Shown here: positions 35,701 to 44,699 of the stretch, piece after piece
How the letters are laid out: the number at the start of each line of letters is the position of its first letter
How positions within the stretch are numbered: position 1 is the stretch's first letter
Source: Clostridium sp. MB40-C1
GTDB taxonomy: Bacteria; Bacillota; Clostridia; Clostridiales; Clostridiaceae
Direction of reading: 5' to 3'
NCBI RefSeq assembly: GCF_030913655.1
Contig: NZ_CP133189.1
Coordinates: 3,772,001-3,836,000, forward strand
DNA length: 64,000 bases
Translations under genes and position numbers: made by a program
Notes under the pieces: model-generated
Told to the model about the DNA's origin: nothing
What the model saw: the letters and a program-made list of their open reading frames with translations, nothing else
The model's database searches: none

Positions 35701-38184
35701 TGGGCAGCCTGGACAGGGTCAGTAAATCTAGGCACAATACCAGCAGGACAATGTGTAACAGTATTAATAAGAGGAATAGTAGATACATCATGCACAGGAA
35801 CAATAACAAATACAGCAAGAGTAGATAGCACAACACCAGATCCAGATCCAACAAATAATGAAACAACAATAGTAACCCCAATAGATACTTCAGCAGATTT
35901 ATCTATAACTAAAACAGTAAATCCAAATCCAGTAGTGGCAGGAGAAGAGGCAACCTATACAATTACAGTAACCAATGCAGGGCCATCAGATGCATTAGAT
36001 GTAACATTAACAGATGTAATACCAGCATGTATATTAAATCCAGAATTCTCAATAGATGGAGGAATAACTTGGAATCCATGGGTAAGTCCTTATAATATAG
36101 GAACAATAGTAGCAGGAGCTACAGTTACTATATTAATAAGGGGAACAGTAGAACCATCATGTATCGGAACAATAAGCAATACAGCAAGAGTAGATAGTAC
36201 AACACCAGATCCAGATCCAACAAATAATGAAACAACAATAGTAACCCCAATAGATACTTTAGCAGACCTATTTATATCTAAAATAGCTAACCCAGATCCA
36301 GTAGTGGCAGGAGAAGAGGCAACTTATACAATTACAGCATGTAACGCAGGACCATCAGATGCATTAAATGTAATATTAACAGATGCAGTGCCAGTATGTT
36401 TGTTAAATCCAGAGTATTCACTAGATGGAGGAGTAACCTGGGCTGCATGGACAGGATCAGTAAATTTAGGAACAATACCAGCAGGACAATGTGTAATAGT
36501 ATTAATAAGGGGAACAGTAGATCCATCATGCATGGGAACAATAACAAATACAGCAAGAGTAGATAGCACAACACCAGATCCAGATCCAACAAACAATGAA
36601 ACAACAATAGTAACCCCAATAGATACTTTAGCAGATGTATCTGTAGTTAAAACAGCTAATGCGGATAATTTTACTACAGGAGATGTTGTAACTTATACAA
36701 TAGCTGTGACAAATGCAGGACCATCAGATGCGCAAAATGTAATATTAACAGATGTAGTTCCACCACAAATTTTAAATCCAGAGTTTTCAATAGATGGAGG
36801 AGTAACCTTTAATCCATGGGTAAGTCCTTATAATATAGGAACAATAGCTGCAGGAACAACAGTTACTATTTTAATACGTGGAACTGTAAGTGAAACTGCT
36901 ATTGGAACAGTTAGAAATACAGCAAGTGTAAGTTCGGATACTGAAGATCCAGATCCAGCAAATAATGAATCAACAGTTGATGTGGAAGTTAAAGTAGCTA
37001 AATTAGAAGTAGTAAAATCCGCAGATAAAACTGCAGTAAAAGTAGGAGATAATTTAACCTATACAGTAACTATTAAAAATACTGGGAATACACCTGCTAA
37101 TGATGTAGTATTCAAAGATCAAATACCTGTAGGAACTAGTTTTGTACCAGGAAGTGTAACTATTAATGGAATGCCAGATGTAGGTGCAAATCCGGAGGTT
37201 GGATTTGATATTGGAACAATAAATTCAGGTGAAACTGTATTAGTAAGTTTTGCTGTTAAAGTTGAATATCGTCCAACACCACCACAGGTTGTGAATGTGG
37301 CAGTGGCTGATTATAACTTTATAGTTGACCCTACTAGACCACCGATTGAAAAATCAGATACAAGTAATGAAGTGATAACACAGGTGGAGATAGTTCAAGT
37401 TGATGTATTAAAATCAGCAGATAAGACCTTTGCAGTAATAGGAGATATAATAACCTATACTGTTATAATAACAAATTCTTCAACAATACCTGTAAATGAT
37501 GTGGTATTTACTGATTCAATACCAGATGGAACAAGTTTTGTGCCAGCTAGTGTAACAGTAAATGATAACCCAGTATCAGGAGATCCAAGTACAGGCATTA
37601 ATTTAGGAACTCTTGATCCAGGTGAATCAGTAAAAGTAAGTTTTAAGGTTAAGGTTGAATTTGTACCATGTCCACCAAGAATAATAAACAAAGCTTTTGT
37701 AAGCTTTAAATATGCACTTGGAGATAATATTATAGAAGAAACTGTAGAAAGTAATAGTTCAATAATAGATGTAGGACCAACAAGCTTTAAACAATTAAGC
37801 AGAGAAGAATATGTTAAGATTCCATGTCAAAAACCAGATGCAGAAGAAATTTTAAATACAGTAGTGGATATTGAAATAACAAATACAAGGGTGATAAAAA
37901 CTCCTATAATAACATCTTTAGAAGGACAAAATTTAACAGGCTTTAAATTGATAGTTGAAGGAGTACTAAATCAAAAGGTTGAATATATAGCTTGTGATGA
38001 GAAGCAGTCAGTACACGCAGCACACTTTAGAGTACCGTTTAGCACATTTATAATATTACCAGAAAGTTATGTAGAGGGTACTAATATAGAGATAGAAGCT
38101 GTAGTAGAGGATATTTACAGTAAACTTGTAAATAAGAGAACTGTATTTAAGAATATAACATTTATGATACTTGCAAAATTTTAA
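32752..38184 (+). CDS. giant SdrD-B / propeller / GEVED / DUF11x9 / SPOCS protein (paralogue A)
   Basis: The 1,810-residue protein has, in order, an SdrD-B-like Ca-binding domain (about 1-105; TVFDDLNHNGVLDPGEPG), a DUF6923-like beta-propeller (about 125-360), a GEVED-type region (about 362-552; YGDAPDP ... GEVEDYYL), seven DUF11 repeats of 123 residues (about 554-1415), two divergent DUF11 repeats (about 1416-1680) and a C-terminal SPOCS/DUF3794 domain (about 1685-1810). There is no signal peptide or LPxTG sorting motif. I infer spore-surface attachment through SPOCS. Start ATG after GGAGG; the upstream element is sigma-K-like. It has an almost equal paralogue downstream. Confidence 0.88.
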   Translation: MAATITGTVFDDLNHNGVLDPGEPGIPNAYVVLRDPNGVCTTVQTNASGVYTFTPINLAGSYSIYETAVDPGGTCPPTTFGQPAGYTNSSTFRTDTVNVTSTQIINNVTINAANFGHDNPDTFFCGPIAYQVAVEAGATNSEFIEINLVTGTATVVNPDIGVNINAIGYNILDDMIYGIEDNSTNLVRVAQDGTTTNFGPITGLPSPSPGRYNVADIDDQGNMYLFRQNQTTIYVVDVNQDSPTFGQVINTVPLSSSVNVADWAYSVSDGMLYGVDGSTGNVVRVNPATGAVTVLTTNGIPTGSAYGATFMDADGVLYAINNNTGVVYRITISGNNATGVNFSQSIPAELNDGALCGNARIEVDYGDAPDPTAGTGPDDYNTLFANNGPRHLILNQLTLGTQVTGEPDAYANLTTDATGDDIPQGIQDDGVTLPLTPLLATDTTYSLTVDVVNNTGLPANVYGWIDFNKDGVFQVNEAAPVVVVPSAPGVQQVVLNFTVPAGVILTPDHTFVRVRLTTDELVNQNPSPTDEDTRSIGPASDGEVEDYYLEIIPEADVSVVKTSSPDPVAAGELLTYTITVTNAGPSDAENVSLQDIVPPEMLNAEFSIDGGLTFNPWVSPYNIGSLVSGSSVTILIRGIVDPSYTGGSLSNTATVSSTTPDPDPTNNTSTVVTQVETSADLSITKTVNPDPVVAGEEATYTITVNNAGPSDALNVILTDVIPACILNPEFSLDGGVTFNPWVSPYVIGIIAAGATVTILIRGTVDPSCTGTITNTARVDSTTPDPDPTNNETTIVTPIDTSADLSITKTVNPYPVVAGEQATYTITVSNAGPSDAQNVTLTDAIPACILNPEFSIDGGVTFNPWVNPYVIGTIAAGATVTILIRGTVDPACIGTITNTARVDSTTPDPDPTNNETTIVTPIDTSADLSITKTVNPDPVVAGEEAIYTITACNAGPSDAQNVILTDVVPACLLNPEYSLDGGVTWAAWTGSVNLGTIPAGQCVTVLIRGIVDTSCTGTITNTARVDSTTPDPDPTNNETTIVTPIDTSADLSITKTVNPNPVVAGEEATYTITVTNAGPSDALDVTLTDVIPACILNPEFSIDGGITWNPWVSPYNIGTIVAGATVTILIRGTVEPSCIGTISNTARVDSTTPDPDPTNNETTIVTPIDTLADLFISKIANPDPVVAGEEATYTITACNAGPSDALNVILTDAVPVCLLNPEYSLDGGVTWAAWTGSVNLGTIPAGQCVIVLIRGTVDPSCMGTITNTARVDSTTPDPDPTNNETTIVTPIDTLADVSVVKTANADNFTTGDVVTYTIAVTNAGPSDAQNVILTDVVPPQILNPEFSIDGGVTFNPWVSPYNIGTIAAGTTVTILIRGTVSETAIGTVRNTASVSSDTEDPDPANNESTVDVEVKVAKLEVVKSADKTAVKVGDNLTYTVTIKNTGNTPANDVVFKDQIPVGTSFVPGSVTINGMPDVGANPEVGFDIGTINSGETVLVSFAVKVEYRPTPPQVVNVAVADYNFIVDPTRPPIEKSDTSNEVITQVEIVQVDVLKSADKTFAVIGDIITYTVIITNSSTIPVNDVVFTDSIPDGTSFVPASVTVNDNPVSGDPSTGINLGTLDPGESVKVSFKVKVEFVPCPPRIINKAFVSFKYALGDNIIEETVESNSSIIDVGPTSFKQLSREEYVKIPCQKPDAEEILNTVVDIEITNTRVIKTPIITSLEGQNLTGFKLIVEGVLNQKVEYIACDEKQSVHAAHFRVPFSTFIILPESYVEGTNIEIEAVVEDIYSKLVNKRTVFKNITFMILAKF
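34411..36996 (+). repeat. tandem 369-bp DUF11 units in paralogue A
   Basis: Unit starts at 34783, 35152, 35521, 35890, 36259 and 36628 are exactly 369 bp apart (123 codons); the first unit, from 34411, is 372 bp. Units are strongly alike at DNA level and mix two versions, marked by NPWVSPY and WAAWTGSV. The open frames seen on the other strand within this region are by-products of the repeats. Confidence 0.92.
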
Positions 38185-38206
38185 TTATAAAATAAATTGA
38201 ACTTAT

Positions 38207-38250
38207 AAAGACATACAATAAAATTTTTATTTAATTGTATGTCTTTTGTT
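38207..38250 (+). terminator. terminator after paralogue A
   Basis: AAAGACATACAAT (38207-38219) pairs perfectly with ATTGTATGTCTTT (38234-38246), then T residues. It resembles the hairpin at 32540. Confidence 0.85.
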
Positions 38251-38287
38251 TATGTTTAAAAATCAAACTTATACAACTTAACTAGGC

Positions 38288-38314
38288 ACATAAATAAGCA
38301 TTATAAATATTATA
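38288..38314 (+). promoter_or_regulatory. sigma-K-like promoter, AC-N16-AATATTATA (copy 3)
   Basis: AC (38288-38289), 16 bp, AATATTATA (38306-38314), in a segment homologous to 32611-32660. It lies 222 bp before paralogue B. The extra ~105 bp between (about 38345-38500) is A/T-rich with no gene. Confidence 0.65.
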
Positions 38315-38536
38315 TATAGTAGGTAAGGAATTTATTTAGTTAAATTTAAAATTAATAACTAATAAGTAAATAAAACACCAAAATTTTGATACAAAAATTT
38401 ATATTTGAGGTATATGTATAAAGAAAATAAATACTAAAATCATATATTTTACTAATAAATTGGAAATGAAAAGATTTTAAATTAGTTATAAAAATTTCAT
38501 TTAAATGATGAAAAATATTAGAATGGAGGAAATTTT

Positions 38537-41500
38537 ATGGCTGCAACAATTACAGGAATAGTCTTTGATGATTTAAATCATAATGGGGTATTAGATCCAG
38601 GTGAACCAGGGATACCTAATGCCTATGTGGTTATACGTGATCCTAATGGAGTATGTACAACAGTACAAACAAATGCATCTGGAATATATACTTTTTCAAA
38701 TCTTATTGTAGCAGGTAATTATACTGTTTATGAAACTGCTGTAGATCCGGGAGCTACTTGTCCACCAACAACTTTTGGACAACCAGCAGGCTTTACAAAT
38801 TCTAGTACCTTTAGAACAGAAACAATAAATGTAACTCAAACCCAGATAGATAATAATGTCATTATTAATGGAAGAGATTATGGTCATGACAATCCACAAA
38901 CTTTTACTTGTATAGCTATTGGATATCAAGTTGCTATACCTGCTCCAGGTGCAAATAGTCAATTTTTAGAAATAAATTTAGTAACAGGTAATTTGACTGT
39001 TATAAATCCAGATATGGGAATTGCTATGAATTCTATAGGATATAATGTTTTAGATAATATGATATATGGTATAGAAGATGGTTCTAATAATTTAATAAGA
39101 GTTGCACAGGATGGAAGCATAACAAATTTTGGACCTATTACAGGATTACCAGCAGGCGTTGTTTATACAACAGGGGATATAGATAATCAAGGGCGTATGT
39201 ATGCATATGCAAATGGTTCAACAACTTTTTATGAGATTGATGTAAATCAAAACTCTCCTACTTTTGGTCAGGTTATAAATACTGTACCAATAGCTTCTAC
39301 TCCAATAGCAGATTGGTCATGGAACCCAATTGATGGACAATTATATGGTGTAACCAATACTGGAATTGTAGTAAGAGTAGATCCGTCTACTGGTAATGTT
39401 ACCAATTTAACAACAGTAGGGGTACCAGCTGGAGCTTTCTATGGTGCTACTTTTATAGATGCATCGGGAACTTTATATGCTATAAGCAACGGTACAGGAT
39501 TAGTTTATCGTATAACAATTTCAGGAAACAATGCAACAGGTGAAGAATTTTCTGAAGCTGTACAAACAACTGGAAATGATGGGGCTGCATGTGCTAATGC
39601 ATTACTTGAAATAGATTTTGGTGATGCACCGGATCCAACACCAGGAACTGGACCAGATGATTATAACACATTACTTGCTAATAATGGACCTAGACATCAA
39701 ATAATAAATCAATTAACTTTAGGAACTCAAGTAACAGGTGAACCAGATGCTTATGCAAATTTAACTACAGATGCTACAGGAGATGATATACCACAGGGTA
39801 TACAAGATGATGGTGTTACTTTACCACTTACACCTTTATTAGTAACAGACACCACTTACTCCTTAACAGTAGATGTGGTAAATAATACAGGATTGCCAGC
39901 CAATGTATATGGATGGATAGATTTTAATAAAGACGGTGTATTCCAGGGAAATGAAGCAGCACCAGTTGTAGTAGTACCATCAGCTCCAGGAGTGCAACAA
40001 ATAGTATTAAACTTTACAGTACCTGTAGGTGTTACTTTAACTCCAGATCATACTTTTGTAAGAGTTAGACTTACAACAGATGAGTTAATAAATCAAAATC
40101 CTTCACCAACAGATGAAGATACAAGAAGTATAGGCCCAGCATCAGATGGGGAAGTTGAAGATTATTATTTACAAATAGATCCAGTGGCAGATATATCTGT
40201 AGTTAAAACAGTAAATCCAGACCCAGTAGTAGCAGGAAATCAAGCCATATATACAATTACAGTATCTAATGCAGGACCATCCGATGCAACAAATGTAATA
40301 TTAACAGATGTAATACCAGCATGTATTTTAAATCCAGAATTCTCAATAGATGGAGGATTAACTTGGAATCCATGGGTAAGTCCTTATAATATAGGCACAA
40401 TAGTAGCGGGAGGTACAGTTACTGTATTAATAAGAGGAACAGTAGATCCATCATGTACAGGAACAATAACTAATACAGCAACAGTAAGTTCAGATGTGCT
40501 AGACCCGGATCCAACTAATAATACTTCAACAATAGTAACACAAATAGATACTTCAGCAGACCTATCTATAACTAAAACAGTAAATCCAGACCCAGTAGTA
40601 GCAGGAGAACAAGCCACCTATACAATTACAGTAAACAATGCAGGACCATCCGATGCATTAAATGTAACATTAACAGATGTAATACCAGCATGTATACTAA
40701 ATCCAGAATTCTCACTAGATGGAGGAGTAACCTTTAATCCATGGGTGAGTCCTTATGTTATAGGAACAATGGCAGCGGGGGCTACAGTTACTATATTAAT
40801 AAGAGGAACAGTAGATCCATCTTGCACAGGAACAATAACAAATACAGCAAGAGTAGATAGCACAACACCGGATCCAGATCCAACAAACAATGAAACAACA
40901 ATAGTAACCCCAATAGATACTTCAGCAGATTTATCTATAGTTAAAACAGTAGATCCAGACCCAGTAGTGGCAGGAGAGCAAGCAATCTATACAATTACAG
41001 TAAATAATGCAGGACCATCCGATGCACAAAATGTAACATTAACAGATGCAATACCAGCATGTATATTAAACCCAGAATTCTCAATAGATGGAGGATTAAC
41101 ATGGAATCCATGGGTAAATCCTTATGTTATAGGAACAATAGCAGCGGGAGCTACAGTTACTATTTTAATACGTGGAACAGTAGACCCATCTTGCACAGGA
41201 ACAATAACAAATACAGCAAGAGTAGATAGTACAACACCAGATCCAGATCCAACAAACAATGAAACAACAATAGTAACCCCAATAGATACTTCGGCAGATT
41301 TATCTATAGTTAAAACAGTAAATCCAGATCCAGTAGTGGCAGGAGAAGAGGCAATCTATACAATTACAGCATGTAATGCAGGACCATCAGATGCACAAAA
41401 TGTAATATTAACAGATGTAGTGCCAGCATGTATATTAAATCCAGAGTATTCACTAGATGGAGGAATAACCTGGGCAGCATGGACAGGGTCAGTAAATCTA

Positions 41501-43954
41501 GGCACAATACCAGCAGGACAATGTGTAACGGTATTAATAAGAGGAACAGTAGATCCATCATGTACTGGAGCGATAACAAATACAGCAAGAGTAGATAGTA
41601 CAACACCAGATCCAGATCCAACAAACAATGAAACAATAATAGTAACCCCAATAGATACTTCGGCAGATTTATCTATAACTAAAACAGTAAATCCAGATCC
41701 AGTAGTGGCAGGAGAAGAAGCAATCTATACAATTACAGCATGTAACGCAGGACCATCAGATGCATTAAATGTAATATTAGCAGATGCAGTGCCAGCATGT
41801 TTGTTAAATCCAGAGTATTCACTAGATGGAGGAGTAACCTGGGCAGCATGGACAGGATCAGTAAATCTAGGCACAATACCAGCAGGGCAATGTGTAACAG
41901 TATTAATAAGGGGAACAGTAGATCCATCATGCATGGGAACAATAACAAATACAGCAAGAGTAGATAGTACAACACCAGATCCAGATCCAACAAACAATGA
42001 AACAACAATAGTAACACCAATAGATACTTCAGCAGATTTATCTATAACTAAAACAGTAAATCCAGATCCAGTAGTAGCAGGAGAAGAGGCAACCTATACA
42101 ATTACAGCATGTAATGCAGGACCATCAGATGCACAAAGTGTAATATTAACAGATGCAGTGCCAGCATGTTTGTTAAATCCAGAGTATTCACTAGATGGAG
42201 GAGTAACCTGGGCTGCATGGACAGGATCAGTAAATTTAGGAACAATACCAGCAGGACAATGTGTAATAATATTAATAAGGGGAACAGTAGATCCATCATG
42301 CATGGGAACAATAACAAATACAGCAAGAGTAGATAGCACAACACCAGATCCAGATCCAACAAACAATGAAACAACAATAGTAACCCCAATAGATACTTTA
42401 GCAGATGTATCTGTAGTTAAAACAGCTAATGCGGATAATTTTACTACAGGAGATGTTGTAACTTATACAATAGCTGTGACAAATGCAGGACCATCAGATG
42501 CGCAAAATGTAATATTAACAGATGTAGTTCCACCACAAATTTTAAATCCAGAGTTTTCAATAGATGGAGGAGTAACCTGGAGTCCATGGGTAAGTCCTTA
42601 TAATATAGGAACAATAGCTGTAGGAACAACAGTTACTATTTTAATACGTGGAACTGTAAGTGAAACTGCTATTGGAACAGTTAGAAATATAGCAAGTATA
42701 AGTTCAGATACTCAAGATCCAGATCCAACAAATAATAAATCAACAGTTGATGTGGAAGTTAAAGTAGCTAAATTAGAAGTAGTAAAATCCGTAGATAAAA
42801 CTGCAGTAAAAGTAGGAGATACTTTAACCTATATAGTAACTATTAAAAATACTGGGAATGTACCTGCTAACGATGTAGTATTCAAAGATCAAATACCACA
42901 AGGAACTAGTTTTGTATCAGGAAGTGTAACTATTAATGGAATGCCAGATGTAGGCGCAAATCCAGAGGCTGGATTTAATATTGGAACAATAAATCCAGGT
43001 GAAACTATATTAGTAAGCTTTACTGTTAAAATTGAATTACGTCCAACACCACCACAGGTTGTGAATGTGGCAGTAGTTGATTACAATTTTATAGTTGATC
43101 CTACTAGACCACCGATTGAAAAATCAGATACAAGTAATGAAGTGGTAACACAGGTTGAAATAGTTCAAGTTGATGTATTAAAATCAGCAGATAAGACCTT
43201 TGTAATAAAAGGAGATACAATAACTTATACTGTTATAATAACAAATTCTTCAACAATACCTGTAAATGATGTGGTATTTACTGATCCAATACCAGATGGA
43301 ACAAGTTTTGTGCCAGGTAGTGTAACAATAAATGGTAATCTAGCTGGTGGAAATCCAAGTACAGGCATTAATTTAGGAACTCTTGATTCAGGTGAAACAG
43401 TAAAAGTAAGTTTTAAGGTTAAAGTTGATTTTGTACCATGTCCACCAAGAATATTAAACAAAGCTTTTGTAAGTTTTAATTATGTACTTGGAGATAATAT
43501 TATAGAAGAAACTGTAGAAAGTAATAGTTCAATAATAGATATAGGACCAACAAGCTTTAAACAATTAAGTAGAGAAGAATATGTTAAAATACCAGTTCAA
43601 AAACCAGATATAGAAGAAATTTTAAATATAGTAGTGGATATTGAAATAACAAATACAAAGGTCATAAAAACGCCTATAATAACATCTTTAGAAGGACAAA
43701 ATTTAACAGGCTTTAAATTGATAGTTGAAGGAGTACTAAATCAAAAGGTTGAATATATAGCTTGCGATGAGAAGCAGTCAGTACACGCAGCACACTTTAG
43801 AGTACCGTTTAGCACATTTATAATATTACCAGAAAGTTATGTAGAGGGTACTAATATAGAGATAGAAGCTATAGTAGAGGATATTTACAGTAAACTTGTA
43901 AATAAGAGAACTGTATTTAAGAATATAACATTTATGATACTTGCAAAATTTTAA
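38537..43954 (+). CDS. giant SdrD-B / propeller / GEVED / DUF11x9 / SPOCS protein (paralogue B)
   Basis: The 1,805-residue protein has the same architecture as paralogue A: an SdrD-B-like domain (about 1-105), propeller (about 125-355), GEVED region (about 358-548), seven 123-residue DUF11 units (about 550-1410), two divergent DUF11 units and a SPOCS domain (about 1680-1805). The first domain, the last DUF11 units and the SPOCS domain are almost the same as in A, while the propeller is the most diverged. Units 4-6 are all of the four-Cys version here. No signal peptide or sorting motif. ATG after GGAGG, in the same context as A. Likely a recent duplication with later gene conversion. Confidence 0.88.
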   Translation: MAATITGIVFDDLNHNGVLDPGEPGIPNAYVVIRDPNGVCTTVQTNASGIYTFSNLIVAGNYTVYETAVDPGATCPPTTFGQPAGFTNSSTFRTETINVTQTQIDNNVIINGRDYGHDNPQTFTCIAIGYQVAIPAPGANSQFLEINLVTGNLTVINPDMGIAMNSIGYNVLDNMIYGIEDGSNNLIRVAQDGSITNFGPITGLPAGVVYTTGDIDNQGRMYAYANGSTTFYEIDVNQNSPTFGQVINTVPIASTPIADWSWNPIDGQLYGVTNTGIVVRVDPSTGNVTNLTTVGVPAGAFYGATFIDASGTLYAISNGTGLVYRITISGNNATGEEFSEAVQTTGNDGAACANALLEIDFGDAPDPTPGTGPDDYNTLLANNGPRHQIINQLTLGTQVTGEPDAYANLTTDATGDDIPQGIQDDGVTLPLTPLLVTDTTYSLTVDVVNNTGLPANVYGWIDFNKDGVFQGNEAAPVVVVPSAPGVQQIVLNFTVPVGVTLTPDHTFVRVRLTTDELINQNPSPTDEDTRSIGPASDGEVEDYYLQIDPVADISVVKTVNPDPVVAGNQAIYTITVSNAGPSDATNVILTDVIPACILNPEFSIDGGLTWNPWVSPYNIGTIVAGGTVTVLIRGTVDPSCTGTITNTATVSSDVLDPDPTNNTSTIVTQIDTSADLSITKTVNPDPVVAGEQATYTITVNNAGPSDALNVTLTDVIPACILNPEFSLDGGVTFNPWVSPYVIGTMAAGATVTILIRGTVDPSCTGTITNTARVDSTTPDPDPTNNETTIVTPIDTSADLSIVKTVDPDPVVAGEQAIYTITVNNAGPSDAQNVTLTDAIPACILNPEFSIDGGLTWNPWVNPYVIGTIAAGATVTILIRGTVDPSCTGTITNTARVDSTTPDPDPTNNETTIVTPIDTSADLSIVKTVNPDPVVAGEEAIYTITACNAGPSDAQNVILTDVVPACILNPEYSLDGGITWAAWTGSVNLGTIPAGQCVTVLIRGTVDPSCTGAITNTARVDSTTPDPDPTNNETIIVTPIDTSADLSITKTVNPDPVVAGEEAIYTITACNAGPSDALNVILADAVPACLLNPEYSLDGGVTWAAWTGSVNLGTIPAGQCVTVLIRGTVDPSCMGTITNTARVDSTTPDPDPTNNETTIVTPIDTSADLSITKTVNPDPVVAGEEATYTITACNAGPSDAQSVILTDAVPACLLNPEYSLDGGVTWAAWTGSVNLGTIPAGQCVIILIRGTVDPSCMGTITNTARVDSTTPDPDPTNNETTIVTPIDTLADVSVVKTANADNFTTGDVVTYTIAVTNAGPSDAQNVILTDVVPPQILNPEFSIDGGVTWSPWVSPYNIGTIAVGTTVTILIRGTVSETAIGTVRNIASISSDTQDPDPTNNKSTVDVEVKVAKLEVVKSVDKTAVKVGDTLTYIVTIKNTGNVPANDVVFKDQIPQGTSFVSGSVTINGMPDVGANPEAGFNIGTINPGETILVSFTVKIELRPTPPQVVNVAVVDYNFIVDPTRPPIEKSDTSNEVVTQVEIVQVDVLKSADKTFVIKGDTITYTVIITNSSTIPVNDVVFTDPIPDGTSFVPGSVTINGNLAGGNPSTGINLGTLDSGETVKVSFKVKVDFVPCPPRILNKAFVSFNYVLGDNIIEETVESNSSIIDIGPTSFKQLSREEYVKIPVQKPDIEEILNIVVDIEITNTKVIKTPIITSLEGQNLTGFKLIVEGVLNQKVEYIACDEKQSVHAAHFRVPFSTFIILPESYVEGTNIEIEAIVEDIYSKLVNKRTVFKNITFMILAKF
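40184..42766 (+). repeat. tandem 369-bp DUF11 units in paralogue B
   Basis: Unit starts at 40184, 40553, 40922, 41291, 41660, 42029 and 42398 are exactly 369 bp apart. Long stretches are the same as in the units of paralogue A, most clearly 42398-42580 against 36628-36810. Confidence 0.92.
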
Positions 43955-43994
43955 TTGTAAAATAGATAAACTGTACTGTTAAAGGAATAATTAA

Positions 43995-44035
43995 AAAAGC
44001 TTCAACTAGTTTTTTAGATCTAGTTGAGGCTTTTA
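43995..44035 (+). terminator. terminator after paralogue B
   Basis: AAAAGCTTCAACTAG (43995-44009) pairs with CTAGTTGAGGCTTTT (44020-44034), with one G-T pair. Confidence 0.82.
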
Positions 44036-44117
44036 TAAGAAATCTAATTAGTTTAATATTCACATTAATAAAAATGGTATAAAGAAAAGAATTATATAAA
44101 AATAAATTTTTATGTAA

Positions 44118-44144
44118 ACATTCATAAATAATATGAATATTATA
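44118..44144 (+). promoter_or_regulatory. sigma-K-like promoter, AC-N16-AATATTATA (copy 4)
   Basis: AC (44118-44119), 16 bp, AATATTATA (44136-44144), 58 bp before the ATG of the first small SPOCS gene. Confidence 0.65.
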
Positions 44145-44201
44145 AATTAGAGTCATATGTATTATAGTAAAATATTTGAATTTTATAGGGGGTATAATTT
44201 T

Positions 44202-44678
44202 ATGGCCAGTGTAATGAGAAATTTCATTGAGATAGAAGGAATAAATTCAAATTGTATACCAGAAAATGTGTCAGCATTTAAACAATTTAATATAGAAGAA
44301 ACTGCATGTTTACCAATTACAAAACCAGATATAGAACAAATTTTAAAAGTAATTGCAGATGTAGAAATTAAAAGCACAAGGGCAATAAGAACTCCAGTAG
44401 GAACCTCTCTTGAAGGTCAAGTTTTGACTGGTTGGAAGCTTGTAATAGAGGGAAAGGTAAATCAAAAGGTTCAATATGTAGCCGATCTTCCAGAACAACC
44501 ATCTCATGCTGCACATTTTAGTGTGCCTTTTAGTACTTTTGTGGTATTGCCAGAGGATTTTGTTATGGGTACACCGGTAACTGTAACACCATTTTTAGAA
44601 GATATATATGTAGAACAATTAGATAAAAGGTGTATATTTAAAAATATAACTTTATTATTAGCAGTTGAATTTTGTTAA
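44202..44678 (+). CDS. single-domain SPOCS (DUF3794) protein
   Basis: The 158-residue protein starts with MASVMRNFIEIEGI and is then a single SPOCS domain (about 25-155; FKQFNIEETACLPITKPDIEQILKV, GQVLTGWKLVIEGKVNQKVQYV, HAAHFSVPFSTFVVLP, KRCIFKNITLLL). The domain is known from SipL of Clostridioides difficile, which connects to SpoIVA in coat assembly. It probably links spore-surface proteins. I start at ATG 44202 after TAGGGGG; the upstream ATG 44157 lies within the promoter leader. The next two genes are close, so these three may be one operon. Confidence 0.85.
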   Translation: MASVMRNFIEIEGINSNCIPENVSAFKQFNIEETACLPITKPDIEQILKVIADVEIKSTRAIRTPVGTSLEGQVLTGWKLVIEGKVNQKVQYVADLPEQPSHAAHFSVPFSTFVVLPEDFVMGTPVTVTPFLEDIYVEQLDKRCIFKNITLLLAVEFC

Positions 44679-44699
44679 GAATAAGAAAGGGTGATATAT

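Noticed and set aside
35586-42389. Many 90-95-codon open frames on the minus strand inside the DUF11 repeats
   Set aside because: They recur with the 369-bp period, lack ribosome binding sites and are low-complexity Leu-rich mirror frames of the DUF11 coding sequence.
34411-42766. Regular direct repeats, considered as CRISPR
   Set aside because: The period is 369 bp, the repeats are coding throughout and there are no unique spacers or cas genes.
43932-44156. 74-codon minus-strand frame between paralogue B and the next gene
   Set aside because: It overlaps a terminator and a promoter, lacks a ribosome binding site and has A/T-driven composition.
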